Assembly (NCBI RefSeq): GCF_900182595.1
Contig: NZ_FXTN01000003.1
Location: 1-64,000 of the forward strand
Direction of reading: 5' to 3'
From: Pedobacter westerhofensis
GTDB taxonomy: Bacteria; Bacteroidota; Bacteroidia; Sphingobacteriales; Sphingobacteriaceae
Length of the DNA: 64,000 nt
Part shown: positions 52,650-62,108 of the stretch, piece after piece
Numbering within the stretch: the stretch's first letter is position 1
Layout: each line of letters opens with the position of its first letter
Notes under the pieces: model-generated
The model's input: the letters and a program-made list of their open reading frames with translations, nothing else
Database searches by the model: none
What the model was told of the DNA's origin: nothing
Position numbers and translations under genes: made by a program

Positions 52650-55529
52650 ATGAGTTTAAATATCCATTACAAAGAAGACTTTAAAGACCGTCATATCGCT
52701 CCAAACCAGGAGGATACAGACGCGATGCTGAACACACTTGGCTTAGATTCTGTAAATGAACTGATCGACCAGACGGTGCCGCAAAAAATCAGGCTGAAAC
52801 GTCCGCTGGATCTGCCGGTAGCAAAGTCTGAAAAAGAATACCTGGAAAGCCTTAAACAAACGGCTTCCCTGAATAAGGTTTTTAAATCTTATATCGGACA
52901 GGGATATTATGATACGACTACCCCGGGAGTGATCCTGAGGAATGTAATGGAAAACCCGGGATGGTACACACAATACACCCCTTATCAGGCAGAAATTGCA
53001 CAGGGCCGTTTACAGGCACTGTTGAATTTCCAGACAATGGTGATTGACCTCACCGGTATGGAGATTGCAAATGCATCGCTCCTGGATGAAGGTACTGCCG
53101 CCGCTGAAGCGATGTTTATGCAGTATAGCCTGCGTAAAAATCAGCAGGCAACCAAATTCTTTGTTTCAGAATTGCTGTTCCCGCAAACTATAGATATTTT
53201 AAAAACCCGCGCCAATCCTTTCGGCATTGAGCTGGTCATCGGAGATCACAAAACATTTGACGTAACCGAAGAATTTTTCGGTGCGATTGTTCAGTATCCC
53301 GCAGGAAATGGCGAGGTGTTTAACTACACAGCTTTTGCAGAACAAACTCATGCAAAGAATGTGAAGCTGACAGTAGTAGCAGATTTATTAAGCCTTACTT
53401 TATTAACGCCTCCCGGAGAATGGGGTGCGGATATTGTTGTAGGTACTACTCAGCGCTTTGGTGTTCCAATGGGCTTTGGAGGTCCGCACGCTGCATTTTT
53501 TGCAACTAAAGATGAATACAAACGTTCTATCCCGGGCAGAATTATCGGGGTAACCATAGACAGTCATAATAACTATGCTTTAAGAATGGCATTGCAGACC
53601 AGGGAGCAGCATATCAGAAGAGATAAAGCCACTTCCAATATCTGTACTGCACAGGCATTACTGGCAATCATGGCTGGCTTTTATGCCGTATACCATGGCC
53701 CTAAAGGATTAAAGTTGATCGCAGAAAGAACACATGGTTTAGCTGTTACACTTGCACAATCTCTTTCAGCCATTGGTTATCAGATTCTGGCTGATGCCTA
53801 CTTTGATACAATCCAGGTTGAACTGGGCGCATTGAAAGATTCCATCCACAGAGAATGCGTTGACAATGAAATCAACCTGCACTATAAAGGCTCAGTAGCT
53901 ACCATCGCACTGGATGAAACTGCATCAGTTGAAGACATCAAATTACTGAACAAGATATTTTCTAAAGTAAAAGCCATCGCAGCCGACAGCGTTGAACTTG
54001 CTTCAGAAAAAAACATACAAACTGTGATCCCTGCTGAACTGCAGCGTACTTCAGCTTACCTGACCCACCCGGTATTCAACGCGCATCACTCAGAACATGA
54101 AATGCTGCGTTATATCAAATCTCTTGAAGCGAAAGACCTTTCTCTTTGCCACTCGATGATCGCACTGGGTTCATGTACAATGAAGTTAAATGCAACAACC
54201 GAGATGGTTCCGGTTACCTGGGCAGAATTTGGTAAAGTACACCCCTTCGCTCCGGCAGACCAGGTTGCTGGTTATTATACCGTTTTTAATGAACTGGATA
54301 AGTGGTTAAGTGAAATCACTGGTTTTGCAGCGATGAGCTTACAGCCAAATGCTGGTGCCCAGGGAGAATATGCAGGACTAATGGTGATCAGAGCTTACCA
54401 CCAGGACCGTGGCGACCATCACCGTAACATCGCTTTAATCCCTTCATCTGCGCACGGTACCAATCCGGCCTCTGCTGCAATGGCAGGGATGAAGATCGTG
54501 ATCGTGAAATGCGACGACAATGGAAACATAGATGTAACCGACTTAAAAGCTAAAGCTGAACAACATTCCGCTAACCTTTCCTGCTTTATGGTAACCTACC
54601 CATCTACACATGGTGTATTTGAGGAAAGTATCATAGAGATCTGCGAAGTGATCCATGCACATGGCGGACAGGTTTATATGGATGGTGCAAATATGAACGC
54701 CCAGGTAGGATTAACAAGTCCTGCCAATATCGGCGCAGACGTTTGTCACCTTAATTTACACAAGACTTTCTGTATCCCTCACGGTGGTGGTGGCCCGGGT
54801 ATGGGCCCGATTGGAGTAGCTGCCCACCTGGTTAAATACTTACCGGGACACGCAGTTGTAGATATCAACAACGAAAAATCTATCCACGCGGTTTCTTCGG
54901 CACCATGGGGCTCTGCTTCTATCCTGATCATCTCTCATGCCTACATTGCAATGATGGGCGGAGAAGGCTTAAAACAGGCCACTGAGTATGCGATCTTAAA
55001 CGCAAACTACATGAAAGCCCGTCTGGAAGAGCATTATCCTGTTTTATATTCAGGTAGTCAGGGCCGCTGTGCACACGAGATGATCCTGGACTGCCGCGAG
55101 TTCAAAAACTTTGGTATCGAAGTAGTTGATATCGCGAAAAGGTTAATGGATTATGGTTTCCACGCACCTACAGTATCTTTTCCTGTAGCAGGAACTCTGA
55201 TGGTAGAACCTACAGAAAGTGAGCCCAAACATGAACTCGACCGCTTCTGCGATGCGATGATTGCGATCAGAAATGAGATCAGCAGTGTTCAGAATGGTAT
55301 TATGGACAAAACAGATAATCCTCTGAAGAATGCTCCACACACTGTGGCAGCAGTTACCGGGGATGAATGGTCTCATACTTACAGCAGAAAAGTTGCAGCC
55401 TTCCCGCTGGCCTATGTTGCTGACCATAAATTCTGGCCTTCTGTTGGCAGGGTAAATGACTCATTCGGTGACAGATCTTTAGTTTGTGCCTGCCCTCCTA
55501 TAGAAAGTTATATGGAGGCTGAAGCATAA
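52650..55529 (+). CDS. gcvP: Glycine dehydrogenase (decarboxylating), P-protein
   Basis: A PLP enzyme of 959 aa in the glycine cleavage system that decarboxylates glycine and transfers the aminomethyl group to lipoyl H-protein. Both halves of the fused homodimeric type are present. The PLP lysine is K705 in [22 protein letters not shown], and [18 protein letters not shown] marks the start of the second half. The ATG at 52650 is chosen over an in-frame TTG at 52638. A TACCTTCG sequence (52619-52626) may be its -7. Only 75 bp separate it from pdxJ, leaving no room for a glycine riboswitch. Confidence 0.97.
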   Translation: MSLNIHYKEDFKDRHIAPNQEDTDAMLNTLGLDSVNELIDQTVPQKIRLKRPLDLPVAKSEKEYLESLKQTASLNKVFKSYIGQGYYDTTTPGVILRNVMENPGWYTQYTPYQAEIAQGRLQALLNFQTMVIDLTGMEIANASLLDEGTAAAEAMFMQYSLRKNQQATKFFVSELLFPQTIDILKTRANPFGIELVIGDHKTFDVTEEFFGAIVQYPAGNGEVFNYTAFAEQTHAKNVKLTVVADLLSLTLLTPPGEWGADIVVGTTQRFGVPMGFGGPHAAFFATKDEYKRSIPGRIIGVTIDSHNNYALRMALQTREQHIRRDKATSNICTAQALLAIMAGFYAVYHGPKGLKLIAERTHGLAVTLAQSLSAIGYQILADAYFDTIQVELGALKDSIHRECVDNEINLHYKGSVATIALDETASVEDIKLLNKIFSKVKAIAADSVELASEKNIQTVIPAELQRTSAYLTHPVFNAHHSEHEMLRYIKSLEAKDLSLCHSMIALGSCTMKLNATTEMVPVTWAEFGKVHPFAPADQVAGYYTVFNELDKWLSEITGFAAMSLQPNAGAQGEYAGLMVIRAYHQDRGDHHRNIALIPSSAHGTNPASAAMAGMKIVIVKCDDNGNIDVTDLKAKAEQHSANLSCFMVTYPSTHGVFEESIIEICEVIHAHGGQVYMDGANMNAQVGLTSPANIGADVCHLNLHKTFCIPHGGGGPGMGPIGVAAHLVKYLPGHAVVDINNEKSIHAVSSAPWGSASILIISHAYIAMMGGEGLKQATEYAILNANYMKARLEEHYPVLYSGSQGRCAHEMILDCREFKNFGIEVVDIAKRLMDYGFHAPTVSFPVAGTLMVEPTESEPKHELDRFCDAMIAIRNEISSVQNGIMDKTDNPLKNAPHTVAAVTGDEWSHTYSRKVAAFPLAYVADHKFWPSVGRVNDSFGDRSLVCACPPIESYMEAEA

Positions 55530-55565
55530 TATCAAGCGATAAGCAAATAATAATTTGCTATTACA

Positions 55566-55608
55566 AACAAAAAGGGGGACATTATCAAATAATGGTCCTC
55601 TTTTTGTT
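55566..55608 (+). terminator. Terminator after gcvP
   Basis: ACAAAAAG plus GGAC and ATTA (55567-55584) pairs with TAAT, GTCC and CTTTTTGT (55590-55607), with small bulges. The T-tract is in the right arm. Confidence 0.75.
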
Positions 55609-55691
55609 AAATAACTAAATTGCGGATATACTTTACAGTTCTATTTTATATCTTTATTTAAAATCCAAACCGTTTATAAACTTCTAATCTG

Positions 55692-56105
55692 ATGAGTGAT
55701 AAAATTAATCTACTGGTAATTGACGATGATGACATCAATATTTTTATCATCAAAAAAATTGTAGAAAAAACAGGATATGAAGCTCAAATGGTTGCTAAAA
55801 CGAACGGACAGCTTGCAATAGACTACCTGAAAGAATTAAAGGATGCACAGCTCCCCTTTCCACAACTGATCCTGATCGACATTAATATGCCTGTACTTAA
55901 TGGATGGGAATTCCTGGAAGCTTATGAAAAGCTGGGCATACAGAATGATATTGATATGTATATGCTTTCTTCCTCAGTTTATGAAAATGATATCGAGAAA
56001 GCAAAAACTTATAAAACTGTAAAGGGGTTTATTTCTAAACCCCTGTCTATCGAACGCCTTATTGAACTTTTTGAAGGCAAAAATATTGAACCTATACAAT
56101 CTTAA
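55692..56105 (+). CDS. Single-domain response regulator (CheY-like)
   Basis: A cytoplasmic receiver protein of 137 aa with no output domain. The acidic pocket is DDDD (11-14), the phosphoacceptor is D63 in LILIDINMPVLNG, S93-S95 stand at the switch position and K116 is the conserved lysine in GFISKPLS. Such stand-alone receivers act in phosphorelays or by binding a partner. No kinase gene is adjacent. Its 3' end overlaps the antisense metallo-hydrolase gene by 14 bp. Confidence 0.92.
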   Translation: MSDKINLLVIDDDDINIFIIKKIVEKTGYEAQMVAKTNGQLAIDYLKELKDAQLPFPQLILIDINMPVLNGWEFLEAYEKLGIQNDIDMYMLSSSVYENDIEKAKTYKTVKGFISKPLSIERLIELFEGKNIEPIQS

Positions 56106-56859
56106 ACTGGCCTTCGTCAGTTAAGCCGATAAATCCTGTAGCTCTGGACTTGCCATGATAGAAAAGGCAATTCCATTGCTCGGCGGCAGCTCTTTTACCA
56201 AATTCTTCACGTAATTCCATCGCCTTACGCCCGTCGAAGTCATATTTGGCTATGAATTTTCTCAGTAACTCTTCTGGTTCAGGCAAAACATCCCCGCCAA
56301 AAAATACTTTATCCACACCATCGTTTAGCAACCACACCTGATGATTAGGGGTATGTGCACCTGTTAACTCGTGTGATATACCTGGAATAAACTCATCAGA
56401 CTCTTCTACAAAAGTAATCTGGGCATTCCGCTGAAGAAAATCAAAGATCTCGGTTCTGTATGAAGAAGAAGTATTGGTAAATGCACTTTCCCATTCCCCA
56501 CGCTGGATCACATAGGTGGCATGAGGGAAACTCAGCTCCATCCCGTTATTCTCCTTGTGTACCATCCCGCCCGAATGATCAAAATGCAGATGAGACATCA
56601 GCACATAATCTACGTCCGCAGGATCAAATCCAGCTTTTCTGATGTTCTCATGCAATAGCATTTCCCCCTTCTTATTACTATAGCCTAAACCGGTATCAAG
56701 CAGCAGAAGCAGATCATTGAATTTCACAAGAAAAGGCTGTACGTTAATAAACAGCGATCCTGGCCTATCTTTGGGATTATCTGTTTGAGGGTCAAAAGGA
56801 ATGAATTTTTTATCGGCAGCTACAGAATAGGAACCTTCATGTAATGTGAAAACTTGCAA
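56092..56859 (-). CDS. Metallo-beta-lactamase-fold hydrolase
   Basis: A cytoplasmic protein of 255 aa with the metal-binding motif SHLHFDHSGG (about 88-97). Later ligands are in ELTGAHTPNHQVWLL (His) and VFFGGDVLPEP (Asp). The arrangement resembles N-acyl homoserine lactonase-like and alkylsulfatase-unrelated MBL enzymes, and the substrate cannot be assigned. A TATCTTTG on the minus strand (56912-56919), 53 bp before the start, may be its -7. It ends inside the receiver gene on the other strand. Confidence 0.85.
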   Translation of the reverse strand: MQVFTLHEGSYSVAADKKFIPFDPQTDNPKDRPGSLFINVQPFLVKFNDLLLLLDTGLGYSNKKGEMLLHENIRKAGFDPADVDYVLMSHLHFDHSGGMVHKENNGMELSFPHATYVIQRGEWESAFTNTSSSYRTEIFDFLQRNAQITFVEESDEFIPGISHELTGAHTPNHQVWLLNDGVDKVFFGGDVLPEPEELLRKFIAKYDFDGRKAMELREEFGKRAAAEQWNCLFYHGKSRATGFIGLTDEGQFKIV

Positions 56860-56931
56860 TGGCGTAGGTATTAGTCAAAAGAATAATTAATGATATATTT
56901 ACAATCTGTAGCAAAGATACACAAAAACCAA

Positions 56932-58638
56932 ATGGAGAAAAGATGGGTGCAGGCGGTAAAGGGCGATAAAGACGTCACAGATTTGCTTGCACAACAATTA
57001 AATATAGATAAAACGCTGGCCGAAATCCTGGTGCAGAGAGGCATAACTACTTTTACAGAAGCAAAGGATTTTTTCCGGCCGCAACTGTCACAGCTCTATG
57101 ATCCTTTCTTAATGAAGGACATGGACAAAGCCATTATCAGGATAGACAGCGCCATTACTACAGCTGAAAAAATCATGATTTATGGCGACTATGATGTAGA
57201 CGGAACAACTTCTGTTGCCCTGGCATTCAGCTTTTTCAGGCAGTTCAGCCCATATCTTGAATATTATATACCGGACAGGCATAAAGAAGGTTATGGCGTC
57301 TCTACAGCCGGCATTGACTATGCAAATTCAAAAGGAATCACTTTGATTATTGCACTCGACTGCGGGATCAAATCAAATGATAAAGTAGCTTATGCAAACA
57401 GTCTCGGTATAGATTTCATTATCTGCGATCACCACTTACCGGGTGACGAATTACCTGCTGCAGTTGCTATACTCGATCCGAAACGTTCAGATTGCCCCTA
57501 CCCTTTTAAAGAGCTTGCCGGATGCGGGATTGGCTTTAAGCTGGCGCAGGCGTATTGTTCTAAACATCAGCTGCCCGCAAATATGTACGAGCAGTACCTT
57601 GATATGGTGATGGTCTCTATTGCCGCAGACATCGTCCCCATCGTAGATGAAAACCGTATACTGGCTTATTTCGGGCTGATCAAATTAAATACAAATCCTT
57701 GTGTTGGTCTCAAGGCACTGATGGACAGCTGTGGGAAAAACAAAGATTTTACAATCACCGATGTGGTATTTACCCTTGCACCAAGGATCAATGCCGCAGG
57801 GCGGATGGACCACGGTAACCAGGCGGTTAAAATGTTGTTGTGTACCGAAGATGACCTGGCAGCAGAGCAAAGCCTTTTTATTAATATTCAAAATACAGAC
57901 CGTAAACTGTCTGATTCATCGATCACCGCCGAGGCACTGGCCCTGATCGACGAATCAGATGTGCTGATTGGAAAAAAAACTACTGTTGTATATAATGAAA
58001 ACTGGAATAAAGGCGTCATTGGTATCGTTGCTTCGCGTTTGACGGAAAAGTATTACCGGCCAACAATTGTACTGACACATTCAAATGGTCTGCTTACGGG
58101 ATCAGCGAGGTCTGTACCTGGATATGATCTGTATGAGGCCTTGCTGGGTTGTGCCGATCTGCTGGAACAGTTTGGCGGGCACAAGTTTGCTGCGGGACTT
58201 ACAATGAAACAGGAGAATATTCATGCTTTCTCTGAACGTTTTGAAGATATCGTAGGCGCTACGATTACTGAAGATTTGTTATGCCCCGAAATATTGATAG
58301 ACAATGAGATCAATTTTTCGCAGATAGATGGCAAATTTCAGCGGATCATTGCACAAATGGCTCCTTTTGGCCCCATGAATCCGGCACCTGTATTTGTTAC
58401 TCATGCGGTAACTTATGTTGGCAGGCCTTATGTTGTAGGAACAAAACATTTAAAGTTGAACATTAAACAACAAAATTCCGCTATTTTTGAAGCCATCGGT
58501 TTTGGGCTTGCAGAATTTGAGAATCTTTTACAACCTAATGTGCCTTTTTCTGTTTGTTATACAGTTGAAGAAAATATCTGGAAAGATCAGAGACGGTTGC
58601 AGCTGAACCTGAAAGCGATCAAAATTCATAATCAATAA
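56932..58638 (+). CDS. recJ: Single-stranded-DNA-specific exonuclease RecJ
   Basis: A DHH-family 5'-3' exonuclease of 568 aa for recombination and repair. The catalytic motifs are visible: D86-Y-D88-V-D90-G-T (motif I), D166-H-H (motif III in ICDHHLPG), RINAAGRMDHG, and the DHHA1 domain with FGGHKFAAGLTM. The ATG at 56932 is preferred to one at 56890, because it begins the usual MEKRW opening, and TATATTTA near 56894 may be the -7. lptB follows after 6 bp. Confidence 0.93.
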   Translation: MEKRWVQAVKGDKDVTDLLAQQLNIDKTLAEILVQRGITTFTEAKDFFRPQLSQLYDPFLMKDMDKAIIRIDSAITTAEKIMIYGDYDVDGTTSVALAFSFFRQFSPYLEYYIPDRHKEGYGVSTAGIDYANSKGITLIIALDCGIKSNDKVAYANSLGIDFIICDHHLPGDELPAAVAILDPKRSDCPYPFKELAGCGIGFKLAQAYCSKHQLPANMYEQYLDMVMVSIAADIVPIVDENRILAYFGLIKLNTNPCVGLKALMDSCGKNKDFTITDVVFTLAPRINAAGRMDHGNQAVKMLLCTEDDLAAEQSLFINIQNTDRKLSDSSITAEALALIDESDVLIGKKTTVVYNENWNKGVIGIVASRLTEKYYRPTIVLTHSNGLLTGSARSVPGYDLYEALLGCADLLEQFGGHKFAAGLTMKQENIHAFSERFEDIVGATITEDLLCPEILIDNEINFSQIDGKFQRIIAQMAPFGPMNPAPVFVTHAVTYVGRPYVVGTKHLKLNIKQQNSAIFEAIGFGLAEFENLLQPNVPFSVCYTVEENIWKDQRRLQLNLKAIKIHNQ

Positions 58639-58644
58639 TATATA

Positions 58645-59379
58645 ATGATATTAAGAGCTGATAATCTTATAAAAAAATACAAACAGCGGACCGTTGTAAA
58701 CGACGTTTCGTTCAGCGTCAGTCAGGGCGAAATCGTAGGCCTGCTGGGCCCGAACGGAGCCGGAAAGACAACTTCTTTTTATATGATTGTTGGATTGATT
58801 AAACCCAATGAAGGATCTATCTTTCTGGGGGATGAAGATATTACCAAAGATGCCATGTACCGCCGCGCCCAGAAGGGAATTGGCTATCTGGCACAGGAAG
58901 CCTCGGTTTTCAGAAAACTTTCCGTAGAAGACAACATTCTGGCCATCCTGGAGATGACAGACATGACCCGGGTAGAAAGAGAAGAAAAACTTGAGGAACT
59001 GATTGATGAGTTTAGTCTGCATAAAGTACGCCGCAACAGGGGCGATCTCCTGTCGGGTGGAGAACGCCGCAGAACAGAAATTGCCAGGGCACTGGCAGCA
59101 AGCCCTAATTTTATCCTGCTCGACGAACCTTTTGCCGGAGTAGACCCTATCGCAGTTGAAGAGATCCAGACTATTGTTGCCAAACTCAGAAATAAAAATA
59201 TCGGGATCCTGATCACAGACCATAATGTGCAGGAAACACTTTCCATTACAGACAGGGCCTATCTGCTGTTTGAAGGTAAGATCCTGGAATCAGGAACACC
59301 GGAGGTGCTTGCCGCAAATGAGATGGTGAGGAAAGTTTATCTCGGCTCCAATTTTGTACTTCGAAGTAAAAACCTATAA
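58645..59379 (+). CDS. lptB: LPS export ABC transporter ATP-binding protein
   Basis: The cytoplasmic ATPase (244 aa) of the Lpt machine that pulls lipopolysaccharide from the inner membrane. Walker A is GPNGAGKTT (about 35-43), the Q-loop region is [18 protein letters not shown], the signature is [17 protein letters not shown], and Walker B is [20 protein letters not shown]. This sequence pattern is specific for LptB among ABC ATPases. It is 6 bp downstream of recJ and 17 bp upstream of the adenylating-enzyme gene. Confidence 0.95.
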   Translation: MILRADNLIKKYKQRTVVNDVSFSVSQGEIVGLLGPNGAGKTTSFYMIVGLIKPNEGSIFLGDEDITKDAMYRRAQKGIGYLAQEASVFRKLSVEDNILAILEMTDMTRVEREEKLEELIDEFSLHKVRRNRGDLLSGGERRRTEIARALAASPNFILLDEPFAGVDPIAVEEIQTIVAKLRNKNIGILITDHNVQETLSITDRAYLLFEGKILESGTPEVLAANEMVRKVYLGSNFVLRSKNL

Positions 59380-59396
59380 TTCTATACTAACCAGAT

Positions 59397-60911
59397 ATGG
59401 CAATTGTAAATTCTATTTTCACCTGGTACATGAAAAAGCGCGTCCATCAGATAGAGCTTTTCATGAAATATCCGGTAGACGTACAGGAAGAATGGTTTCA
59501 TAACCTGATCTCCTGTGCAGAAAACACTGAATGGGGAAAGAAATACGATTACAAGTCCATTGAGAGTCCACAACAATTCAAGGAGCGCGTCCCGCTGCAG
59601 AATTACGACAGCATGAAGCCATACATCGAGCGCATGCTGCAGGGAGAACAAAATGTACTCTGGCCATCAGAAATCAAATGGTTCGCCAAATCTTCCGGTA
59701 CGACAAGCGACAGGAGCAAGTTTATTCCGGTATCACCGGAAGCTTTGGAAGAATGTCATTTCAAAGGCGGCAAAGATATGATCTCTATCTTCTGCAATAA
59801 TAAACCCGGGAATCAGATTCTCACCGGAAAGGCGCTTGTACTTGGAGGCAGCCATCAGATCAATCAGCTCAATGAAGATACTTACTATGGCGATCTTTCT
59901 GCTGTACTGATTAAAAATCTGCCTATGTGGGCAGAATATTACAGAACTCCGGATATTTCCATTGCACTGATGAACGATTACGAACAGAAAATGGAAAAAA
60001 TGGCCGAGGCCACCATTAAGGAAAACGTAACCAACATCTCGGGCGTTCCTACATGGACCATTGTACTGGCAAAGAAAATCCTGGAGATTACCGGTAAAAA
60101 AAATCTTTTGGAGGTATGGCCAAACCTCGAATTATACTTTCATGGGGCAGTCAATTTCGGCCCCTACAGAGAGCAGTTTAAAGAGCTGATCCCTTCGCCG
60201 GAAATGTATTACCTGGAAACATATAATGCCTCTGAAGGATTCTTTGGCATCCAGGATCAGCTGCAGTCCGAAGAAATGCTCCTGATGCTCGACTATGGTA
60301 TTTACTATGAATTTCTACCGCTTGAACAGCTTTGTGATGATCATCCCGTAACACTGGGCCTTGAAGATGTTGAACTGCATAAAAACTATGCAATTATCAT
60401 TTCTACCAACGCCGGATTATGGAGGTATGTAATTGGTGATACGGTACAGTTTACCTCTATTTCGCCTTTCAGGATCAAGATCACAGGACGCACCAAACAT
60501 TTTATCAATGCCTTCGGAGAAGAAGTCATTATTGATAATGCAGAACAGGCCATCAGCAAAGCTTGTAAAGAAACAGGAGCTGCATTTAAGGATTACACGG
60601 CTTGCCCTATCTACTTCAGGGGTGATAAAGCAGGAGGCCATGAATGGATTATAGAATTTGACCAGCAGCCCGATAATTTTGAGAAGTTCGTAGATATCCT
60701 GGACCAGACGCTGCGCGAAATCAATTCTGATTACGATGCCAAACGTTTTAATAACATGGCTTTATGCCGGCCTAAAGTACACAATGCACCCCACAATACA
60801 TTTTACAATTGGCTCAAATCCAAGGGCAAACTGGGCGGACAGCATAAGGTGCCGCGATTAGCCAATGAAAGAAAGTATGTGGATGAAATTCTGCCAATGA
60901 TCCAACCATAG
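59397..60911 (+). CDS. GH3-auxin-type acyl-adenylating enzyme
   Basis: A cytoplasmic protein of 504 aa of the family named for plant GH3 auxin-amido synthetases (not glycoside hydrolase family 3). AKSSGTTSDRSKFIPVS (about 97-113) is the ATP/phosphate loop, YLETYNASEGFFG the second adenylation motif, YRYVIGD-like LWRYVIGDTVQF and ITGRTKHFINAFGEEVI the C-terminal motifs. Members adenylate a carboxylic acid and join it to an amino acid or another amine. Bacterial substrates are largely unknown. It is widespread in Bacteroidetes, here in a likely operon with recJ-lptB. Confidence 0.9.
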   Translation: MAIVNSIFTWYMKKRVHQIELFMKYPVDVQEEWFHNLISCAENTEWGKKYDYKSIESPQQFKERVPLQNYDSMKPYIERMLQGEQNVLWPSEIKWFAKSSGTTSDRSKFIPVSPEALEECHFKGGKDMISIFCNNKPGNQILTGKALVLGGSHQINQLNEDTYYGDLSAVLIKNLPMWAEYYRTPDISIALMNDYEQKMEKMAEATIKENVTNISGVPTWTIVLAKKILEITGKKNLLEVWPNLELYFHGAVNFGPYREQFKELIPSPEMYYLETYNASEGFFGIQDQLQSEEMLLMLDYGIYYEFLPLEQLCDDHPVTLGLEDVELHKNYAIIISTNAGLWRYVIGDTVQFTSISPFRIKITGRTKHFINAFGEEVIIDNAEQAISKACKETGAAFKDYTACPIYFRGDKAGGHEWIIEFDQQPDNFEKFVDILDQTLREINSDYDAKRFNNMALCRPKVHNAPHNTFYNWLKSKGKLGGQHKVPRLANERKYVDEILPMIQP

Positions 60912-61343
60912 GATTTCATGGAAAATTGCAGCTCATGTAGTATTTTTGCTACTGCTGTACATTTTTGACTTCAGCAGTGTACCTGCTGATGAACATAAAA
61001 GTTGCTCTATATAATTTTTATATACAGAAACCATATTTAAAAAACATATATAACTGTTCTAACCTCTCAAACCGATAAAAACGATTTAAACCTGAGAGAT
61101 AAGAAACTTAATGAAACCTAGGCAAAACTTAATTAAACTCATATTTTAAATTGATGAATAAAAGATTTGATATTTAAACTATCATTATCTTACATTTGAT
61201 CAAACATTTCATAAAAACAATAATTCAACAACAATCAATCCAGTTTTTTGTTTATTCCATCGAAACCTTTTTTTTTAACAGTCTCTGGTCCCATCCGGAG
61301 AGCTAACAAAGTCATTTTCACACAGTACTGAAATAAAAGATAA
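60912..61343. other. AT-rich intergenic region without a recognisable gene
   Basis: About 430 bp of low-GC DNA. TATTTTTG at 60941-60948 matches a -7 box but without a proper -33. ACTGCTG (60951-60957) and CAGCAGT (60972-60978) form a small hairpin without a T-tract. A run of nine T residues near 61268-61276 is followed by a CTCTGG/CCGGAG stem (about 61283-61300). No conserved small protein, tRNA or known riboswitch was seen. Confidence 0.5.
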
Positions 61344-62108
61344 ATGATAAATTACCAAATGCCCGTCAACTTAATTCCTGATGACGAATTAGCCAGGATT
61401 GATGCATTAAACCGTTTTGAAATTTTAAACACATTGCCGGAATCAGATTTCGATGCCATTGCTGTACTTGCATCAGAGATATTCGATACCGAAAGAGCCC
61501 ATATCTGTTTTGTTGACAAAGAAGATGTTTTTATAAAAGCAAGTCTCCCGGCAAATTATGAGCCGAGAGCGGTTTCAAGAGCCCACAGTCTCTGCTCCTT
61601 AAGTATCCTTAAAGAAGGCGTTACCGTCTATGGCGATACCCGTCAACACTATGAACTTACGGACAGCCCTTTTCTGTCTACTGAAGATGAAATCCTGTTT
61701 TATGCTGCAGCACCCATCAAAAACAGAGAGGGATCTGCGCTGGGAACCATATGTGTAACTGATAACAAACCTCATTTGGATGTTACCGAAAAGCAAACTA
61801 AACTGCTGATGACGCTTGCGAATATTGTAATGGAAAAACTGGAAACCAGGCTGGCCAACAGACAGCTCATGAGAGCTCATGACGAGTGTCTTCACCGCTT
61901 ATCTCACGACCTGAAAAATCCAGTTACTTCAATTTCTTTATATGCCCAGCTGCTTGGCAGCAGGGAGATGAGTGCCGAAAAAGTTTTTTCTATGGCTTCT
62001 AAAATTGAGATCTCCTCCAAGAAAATAGAAAATGTACTCGGCAATGCGCTTAGCGGTATTAACGGTGCAGCCAAACCCAGCCGCTCAAAGCCAGAGTACC
62101 ATTCTTAA
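61344..62108 (+). CDS. GAF-domain protein with histidine-kinase dimerization helix but no ATPase domain
   Basis: A cytoplasmic protein of 254 aa. A GAF domain (about 20-165; CFVDKEDVFIKAS, YAAAPIKNREGSALGTICVTDNKPH) leads into a HisKA-like dimerization region with the phospho-accepting motif H188 in LHRLSHDLKNPVTSISLYAQLL. The protein then stops about 30 residues later, where a kinase would continue with the N, G1 and G2 boxes of the HATPase domain. No frameshifted remnant follows: the next base begins the convergent gene. It may be a phosphotransfer protein, a dominant partner of another kinase, or a decayed kinase. Confidence 0.82.
   Translation: MINYQMPVNLIPDDELARIDALNRFEILNTLPESDFDAIAVLASEIFDTERAHICFVDKEDVFIKASLPANYEPRAVSRAHSLCSLSILKEGVTVYGDTRQHYELTDSPFLSTEDEILFYAAAPIKNREGSALGTICVTDNKPHLDVTEKQTKLLMTLANIVMEKLETRLANRQLMRAHDECLHRLSHDLKNPVTSISLYAQLLGSREMSAEKVFSMASKIEISSKKIENVLGNALSGINGAAKPSRSKPEYHS

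Noticed and set aside
59397..60911. Reading the GH3 label as glycoside hydrolase family 3
   Set aside because: The protein has adenylating-enzyme motifs and no glycosidase domain; it belongs to the auxin-type GH3 family.
61344..62108. Kinase domain lost through a frameshift
   Set aside because: No HATPase remnant can be read in other frames downstream; the next gene starts at once on the other strand.
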